From positions 3,935 through 13,965 of the forward strand of contig DJKK01000298.1 of assembly GCA_002434595.1 (NCBI GenBank): DNA of 10,031 nucleotides, written 5' to 3'. The first letter of the stretch is position 1. Each line of letters begins with the position of its first letter. Shown one piece after another: positions 5,683 to 10,031 of this stretch. The notes beneath the pieces were generated by a model, which saw only the letters and a list, made by a program, of their open reading frames with translations, was not told the DNA's origin and ran no database searches. Position numbers and translations under genes: made by a program. The DNA is from Alphaproteobacteria bacterium UBA6544 (GTDB lineage: Bacteria; Pseudomonadota; Alphaproteobacteria; UBA8366).

Positions 5683-6102
5683 TCAACTATAGGTGGGATT
5701 GTCGACAACTTCGATCTTCGCCTCAGCTATCGACACTGCAGCTTCCGCTGCTCGCCGTTCAATATCGCTCTGGGCGGCGCCAATTTTGTCGCGGGCATCG
5801 CTCAGGGCTTGTTCAGCCGCGGGTTTGTCGATGTCATCAACCGGCAATGCTTCTTCCGCGAGAACAGTGCAGCGGTTGTCGGATATCTCCGCAAATCCAC
5901 CTGCGACGAAAATGCGATCCGTGACTGCGCCGTCTTCGTATACAACGATCGTGCCCGGGCGCACTGTAGTGATTGCCGGGGAATGGCGCGGCAGGACACC
6001 CATATCGCCTTCCGCTCCCGGCACCACGACCATGTCGACTTCGCGCGATAGAAGTAGTTTCTCCGGCGAGACGAGTTCGAATTCGACCTTGTCTTCGGCC
6101 AT
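5683..6102 (-). CDS. atpC: F1 ATP synthase epsilon subunit
   Basis: The epsilon subunit has 139 residues, the usual length. It sits at the foot of the F1 central stalk, contacts gamma and the c-ring, and can inhibit ATP hydrolysis through its C-terminal helices. The N-terminal beta-sandwich (about 1-88) shows the family start EFELVSPEKLLLSREVDMVVVPG and the conserved GDMGVLPRHSP at 32-42. The C-terminal part (about 89-132), rich in Ala and Glu, is the two-helix hairpin. The start at 6102 has AAGGGG 8 nt upstream. It is the last gene of the operon, 23 nt after atpD, and is followed by the terminator at 5632-5656. Confidence 0.97.
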   Translation of the reverse strand: MAEDKVEFELVSPEKLLLSREVDMVVVPGAEGDMGVLPRHSPAITTVRPGTIVVYEDGAVTDRIFVAGGFAEISDNRCTVLAEEALPVDDIDKPAAEQALSDARDKIGAAQSDIERRAAEAAVSIAEAKIEVVDNPTYS

Positions 6103-6125
6103 AAGTCATTCCCCTTATGTCGGCG

Positions 6126-7562
6126 TCAAGCAGCCTGCGCCGCTTCGGCCGCCATTTGCTTCGCCTTCTCGATCACCTCGTCGATACCGCCGACCATGTA
6201 GAATGCCTGTTCCGGCAAGTCGTCGTATTCGCCCTCGCAGATCGCTTTGAAGCCTTTGATCGTATCCTCGAGATCGACAAGCTTGCCCGGCGAACCGGTG
6301 AAAATTTCCGCGACGTGAAACGGCTGCGAAAGGAAGCGTTGGATCTTCCGAGCGCGTTCGACCGTCAACTTATCTTCTTCCGAAAGTTCATCCATGCCCA
6401 GGATAGCGATGATTTCCTGCAACGACTTGTAGGCCTGCAGAACTTCCTGCACCTGGCGGGCAGTGTTGTAATGTTCATCGCCGACGATCCGCGGATCTAG
6501 GATACGGCTGGTGGAGTCGAGCGGATCAACCGCGGGGTAGATGCCGAGCTCGGCGATTTGCCGCGAGAGCACCGTCGTCGCATCCAAGTGAGAGAACGTC
6601 GTCGCCGGCGCCGGATCGGTGAGATCGTCCGCCGGAACGTAAATGGCTTGCACCGAGGTGATCGAGCCTTTGGTGGTCGATGTAATCCGCTCTTGCAGGG
6701 CACCCAAGTCGGTACCGAGCGTCGGCTGATAACCAACCGCCGACGGAATCCGGCCGAGTAGCGCCGAGACTTCCGAGCCCGCCTGGGTGAACCGGAAAAT
6801 ATTATCGACGAAGAACAGCACATCCTGACCTTCCTGATCACGGAAATATTCCGCAACGGTCAGGCCGGTAAGTGCTACACGGGCACGGGCTCCCGGAGGC
6901 TCGTTCATCTGGCCGTAAACCAGGGCCGCCTTTGAAGCGCCTTCTTCCTCAAGATTGATAACACCGGATTCGATCATCTCATGGTAGAGATCATTACCTT
7001 CGCGGGTACGCTCACCGACACCGGCAAACACCGAATAACCACCGTGCGCCTTCGCGATATTGTTGATCAGCTCCATGATCAGCACGGTCTTGCCAACACC
7101 CGCACCGCCGAAGAGGCCGATCTTACCGCCCTTGGCGTAAGGGGTGAGAAGGTCGACGACCTTAATGCCGGTGACCAGTTGCTCGGTTTCCGTTGACTGA
7201 TCGACATATTCCGGGGCCGAACGGTGGATCGGCAGGGTTTGCGTATGACCGAGCGGGCCCCGCTCGTCGATCGGATCGCCAATGACGTTAATGATCCGGC
7301 CAAGCGTCTCCGGTCCGACCGGCACCTGGATAGGCTCGCCGGTATCGGACACTTCCGTACCGCGGACCATGCCTTCGGTGGCGTCCATCGCAACGCAGCG
7401 GACGGTGTTTTCGCCCAGATGCTGCGCGACTTCGAGGACGAGCACGCCGCCGTCTTTTTCCATATGCAATGCATTCAGGATCGGCGGCAATTCACCGTCG
7501 AAATGCACGTCGACGACGGCGCCCATTACCTGGGTAATCGTACCGACAACGTTACTGGCCAT
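6126..7562 (-). CDS. atpD: F1 ATP synthase beta subunit (catalytic)
   Basis: The catalytic subunit has 478 residues; three alternate with alpha in the F1 hexamer and make or split ATP on the cytoplasmic side of the inner membrane. The N-terminal beta-barrel spans about 1-80. The P-loop GGAGVGKT is at 152-159 (K158, T159), the catalytic glutamate E184 lies in GERTREG, the Walker B region is VLFFVDNIFRFTQAGSE (248-264), and the catch loop segment GRIPSAVGYQPTL is at 270-282. The C-terminal helical domain carries DELSEED at 391-397, the lever that pushes on gamma. All key residues are present. The start at 7562 has a strong AAGGAG 7 nt upstream. It follows atpG by 32 nt. Confidence 0.99.
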   Translation of the reverse strand: MASNVVGTITQVMGAVVDVHFDGELPPILNALHMEKDGGVLVLEVAQHLGENTVRCVAMDATEGMVRGTEVSDTGEPIQVPVGPETLGRIINVIGDPIDERGPLGHTQTLPIHRSAPEYVDQSTETEQLVTGIKVVDLLTPYAKGGKIGLFGGAGVGKTVLIMELINNIAKAHGGYSVFAGVGERTREGNDLYHEMIESGVINLEEEGASKAALVYGQMNEPPGARARVALTGLTVAEYFRDQEGQDVLFFVDNIFRFTQAGSEVSALLGRIPSAVGYQPTLGTDLGALQERITSTTKGSITSVQAIYVPADDLTDPAPATTFSHLDATTVLSRQIAELGIYPAVDPLDSTSRILDPRIVGDEHYNTARQVQEVLQAYKSLQEIIAILGMDELSEEDKLTVERARKIQRFLSQPFHVAEIFTGSPGKLVDLEDTIKGFKAICEGEYDDLPEQAFYMVGGIDEVIEKAKQMAAEAAQAA

Positions 7563-7594
7563 AGCTCGGCTCCTTGAGGGTTGTTCTTTGGCCG

Positions 7595-8482
7595 CTATAG
7601 CGCCTCGGCACCGGAGATGATCTCGATCAACTCCTTGGTGATGCCGGCTTGGCGCGCGCGGTTATAAGTGAGTGTCAATTTGTCGATCATGTCGCCCGCA
7701 TTCCGCGATGCGCTGTCCATCGCGGTCATCCGTGCTCCTTGTTCGGAGGCGAATGTCTCCAGCATGGCACGGAAAACCTGAACCGAGAGGTTCCGGGGCA
7801 GCAGATCGGCGAGAATTTCCTCCTCGTCAGGCTCGTATTCGTAGCTCGCTGTCGCACCGCCACTCGCTCCTTCTTCCTCGGCGACGTCCGAGACAGCGAA
7901 TGGGATGAGTTGTTGCGGCGTAACATCCTGCGTCAGAGCGGAAATAAACTTATTGTAAATGATCGTGCAGCAATCGAAATCGCCGTTGTCGAACATTTCA
8001 CTGATTTTGCTGGCGATCATGTCGGCACCGGCGAAAGTAGGTGCCGGTTTGGCAATTTCTTCTAGGGCCTCGACCAGCTTGTCCGGGTACTCCCGCCGCA
8101 TGATAGCGTTGCCCTTGCGGCCGACGCCGAACAACTTGACGGTTTTCCCCTGGCCCTCATGCTCACGGACCATGGAACGAATGCCGCGCATGATGCTGCC
8201 ATTAAAGCCGCCACAAAGACCGCGATCGGTCGTCATCACTACCAACAAATGGACATTGTCCTCGCCCGTGCCGGACAGAAGTTTCGGCCCGCCTTCGCCG
8301 CTGACACCGCCCGCGAGCGATCCCAACATGCGTTCCATGCGCTCCGCATAGGGACGCGCGGCAATTGCCTGATCCTGAGCACGCCGCAATTTTGCGGCGG
8401 CCACCATCTTCATCGCCGAGGTGATCCGTTGCGTAGATTTCACGCTCGTGATGCGGGTTCGCAGATCCTTAAGACTAGGCAT
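7595..8482 (-). CDS. atpG: F1 ATP synthase gamma subunit
   Basis: The gamma subunit has 295 residues and is the rotating central shaft of F1. The N-terminal helix has the family signature SLKDLRTRITSVKSTQRIT (3-21) followed by SAMKMVAAAKLRRAQ, and the C-terminal helix reads ASRNAGDMIDKLTLTYNRAR into ITKELIEIISGAEAL; these pair as the antiparallel coiled coil inside the alpha/beta ring. The middle globular domain contains DRGLCGGFN at 86-94. An acidic, low-complexity stretch at about 200-224 lies in a solvent-exposed loop and is a few residues longer than in E. coli. The start has GGGAG about 9 nt upstream, and the gene begins 24 nt after atpA. Confidence 0.98.
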   Translation of the reverse strand: MPSLKDLRTRITSVKSTQRITSAMKMVAAAKLRRAQDQAIAARPYAERMERMLGSLAGGVSGEGGPKLLSGTGEDNVHLLVVMTTDRGLCGGFNGSIMRGIRSMVREHEGQGKTVKLFGVGRKGNAIMRREYPDKLVEALEEIAKPAPTFAGADMIASKISEMFDNGDFDCCTIIYNKFISALTQDVTPQQLIPFAVSDVAEEEGASGGATASYEYEPDEEEILADLLPRNLSVQVFRAMLETFASEQGARMTAMDSASRNAGDMIDKLTLTYNRARQAGITKELIEIISGAEAL

Positions 8483-8506
8483 CAGTTGTCGCTCGCTCCC
8501 GCGCCG

Positions 8507-10031
8507 TTAGGCGGCGAAGGTTTTGGCGTATTGATCCATGATCTCAGCGATTTTCTTATCCGTCTCGTCCGAAAGCTCGCCTTCGGTCCGGATGGTCGTC
8601 AAGATATCGGAATGGTTGTTGTGGAACTCTTCCAGCAAACCTTGCTCGAAGCGGCCGATATCGCGAACTTCGATACTGTCGAGATATCCGCGCACGCCCG
8701 CGAAGATCGCCACAACCTGCTCTTCCACGGCGAGCGGACTGTACTGCGGTTGCTTCAGGAGTTCGGTGAGCCTCGAGCCACGGGCCAGCAAGCGCTGCGT
8801 CGAGGCATCAAGGTCCGAAGCGAACTGCGAGAAGGCTTCCATCTCCCGATATTGCGCCAGTTCGAGCTTGATCGTGCCGGCGACCTGCTTCATCGCCTTG
8901 ATCTGCGCGGCGGAGCCAACACGGCTGACCGATAAACCGACGTTAATCGCTGGGCGGATGCCTTTATAGAACAAGTCAGTTTCCAGGAAAATCTGACCGT
9001 CCGTAATCGAAATCACATTGGTCGGGATATAGGCGGAGACGTCGTTCGCCTGGGTTTCAATCACCGGCAGCGCCGTCAAGGAACCGTTGCCGTGATCGTC
9101 GCCCATCTTGGCAGCGCGCTCCAACAGGCGCGAATGCAGATAGAATACGTCACCCGGATAGGCTTCACGTCCCGGCGGGCGACGCAACAACAATGACATC
9201 TGGCGATACGCCGTCGCCTGCTTGGAAAGATCATCGTAGATGATCAGCCCGTGCATGCCGTTATCACGGAAGTACTCGCCCATGGCACACCCGGCATAGG
9301 GTGCCAGAAACTGCATCGGGGCCGGCTCGGACGCGGTTGCGGCAACGACGATGGAGTACTCCATCGCGCCGTTTTCCTCGAGCGTCTTCACCACCTGCGC
9401 CACGGTCGAGCGCTTCTGCCCGATAACCACATAGACGCAGTAGAGCTTCTTGGATTCGTCGTCCGTATCGTTAACTGATTTCTGGTTGATGATCGTGTCG
9501 ATCGCAACCGCGGTCTTGCCGGTCTGGCGATCGCCAATGATCAGCTCACGCTGGCCGCGGCCGACCGGAACTAGGGAGTCCAACGCCTTCAAACCAGTCT
9601 GCATGGGTTCGTGGACGGACTTGCGCGGGATAATACCGGGAGCCTTGACTTCGACAAGGCTGCGCTCGGCACCTTCAATCGGACCCTTGCCGTCGATCGG
9701 GTTGCCGAGAGCGTCAACCACGCGGCCCAGCAGGCCCTTCCCGACCGGCACGTCAACGATGGCGCCGGTCCGCTTGACAGTGTCGCCTTCCTTGATGTCC
9801 CGGTCGTCGCCGAAAATGACGACGCCGACATTGTCGTCTTCCAAGTTCAGCGCCATTCCCCGGATACCGCCCGGGAATTCGACCATCTCACCGGCCTGAA
9901 CGTTGTCGAGACCGTATACACGTGCGACACCGTCACCGACGGAGATCACCTGTCCGACCTCGGCGACATCAGCCTCGGTGCCGAAATTGGCAATTTGTTC
10001 CTTCAGGATGGCGGAGATTTCCGCGGCGCGG
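8507..10031 (-). CDS. atpA: F1 ATP synthase alpha subunit, 5' end cut by the window edge
   Basis: The regulatory alpha subunit binds nucleotide at non-catalytic sites and supplies the arginine finger to the beta active site. The frame is open to the right edge; the first visible residues are RAAEISAILKEQIANFGTEA, which normally follow a three-residue start such as M-D/E-I, so only about three codons are missing. A GTG at 9949-9947 in the middle of the gene is a valine, not the start. The visible 507 residues include the N-terminal barrel (to about 95), the P-loop GDRQTGKT at about 169-176 in full-length numbering, the DDLSKQA region, and VSRVGSAAQ with the arginine finger at about 373. The ending MDQYAKTFAA is normal for the family. 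The P-loop position matches the known alpha numbering, which supports the estimate of the missing start. atpH should lie immediately upstream, outside the window. Confidence 0.98.
   Translation of the reverse strand, partial: RAAEISAILKEQIANFGTEADVAEVGQVISVGDGVARVYGLDNVQAGEMVEFPGGIRGMALNLEDDNVGVVIFGDDRDIKEGDTVKRTGAIVDVPVGKGLLGRVVDALGNPIDGKGPIEGAERSLVEVKAPGIIPRKSVHEPMQTGLKALDSLVPVGRGQRELIIGDRQTGKTAVAIDTIINQKSVNDTDDESKKLYCVYVVIGQKRSTVAQVVKTLEENGAMEYSIVVAATASEPAPMQFLAPYAGCAMGEYFRDNGMHGLIIYDDLSKQATAYRQMSLLLRRPPGREAYPGDVFYLHSRLLERAAKMGDDHGNGSLTALPVIETQANDVSAYIPTNVISITDGQIFLETDLFYKGIRPAINVGLSVSRVGSAAQIKAMKQVAGTIKLELAQYREMEAFSQFASDLDASTQRLLARGSRLTELLKQPQYSPLAVEEQVVAIFAGVRGYLDSIEVRDIGRFEQGLLEEFHNNHSDILTTIRTEGELSDETDKKIAEIMDQYAKTFAA

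Noticed and set aside
8159..8935. Plus-strand open frame of 258 codons across atpG and atpA
   Set aside because: It lies antisense to two conserved F1 genes and has no recognisable domain; long antisense frames are common opposite GC-rich genes.
9947..9949. GTG as the atpA start
   Set aside because: The frame continues upstream with typical alpha-subunit N-terminal sequence to the window edge, so this codon is an internal valine.

Overview
The window looks chromosomal and alphaproteobacterial, probably from the Rhodospirillales or a relative. The evidence is the F1 ATP synthase operon in the order atpA-atpG-atpD-atpC (atpH would lie just outside). There are no F0 genes next to it, as is usual in Alphaproteobacteria, and the F1 proteins read like alphaproteobacterial ones. 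This assignment rests on gene order and recalled protein features, not on a search.

Layout. Positions 1-167 hold no gene I can support. Positions 168-2792 (minus strand) are a tight operon, read from high to low coordinates: a short-chain dehydrogenase/reductase (SDR), a class I SAM-dependent methyltransferase, and an acyl-CoA-dehydrogenase-fold flavoprotein of the flavin-monooxygenase type. Positions 2793-2979 are a divergent, AT-rich intergenic region with two perfect palindromes. Positions 2980-5482 (plus strand) hold a 14-TM DHA2-type MFS transporter, an HSL-family (family IV) alpha/beta hydrolase joined to it by an ATGA overlap, and, joined by a second ATGA overlap, the first 50 codons of what looks like an amidohydrolase cut off by a stop. 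Positions 5483-5631 are non-coding or decayed. A strong intrinsic terminator at 5632-5656 ends the atp operon, which fills the rest of the window on the minus strand: atpC, atpD, atpG and atpA. atpA runs off the right edge, lacking only about three N-terminal codons.

How it fits together. The right half is core energy metabolism: the alpha, beta, gamma and epsilon subunits of the F1 head. The left half is an accessory cluster of two divergent operons sharing one control region, with no regulator in the window. Its enzymes (ester hydrolysis, alcohol/ketone redox, O/N/C-methylation, flavin-dependent oxidation or hydroxylation) plus an exporter-type permease suggest modification or breakdown of a small organic molecule, but the substrate cannot be read from sequence. 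The truncated third gene of the plus-strand operon, next to the atp terminator, suggests a deletion or rearrangement joint between the cluster and the core operon. I see no CRISPR array, tRNA, rRNA, IS element or phage gene.
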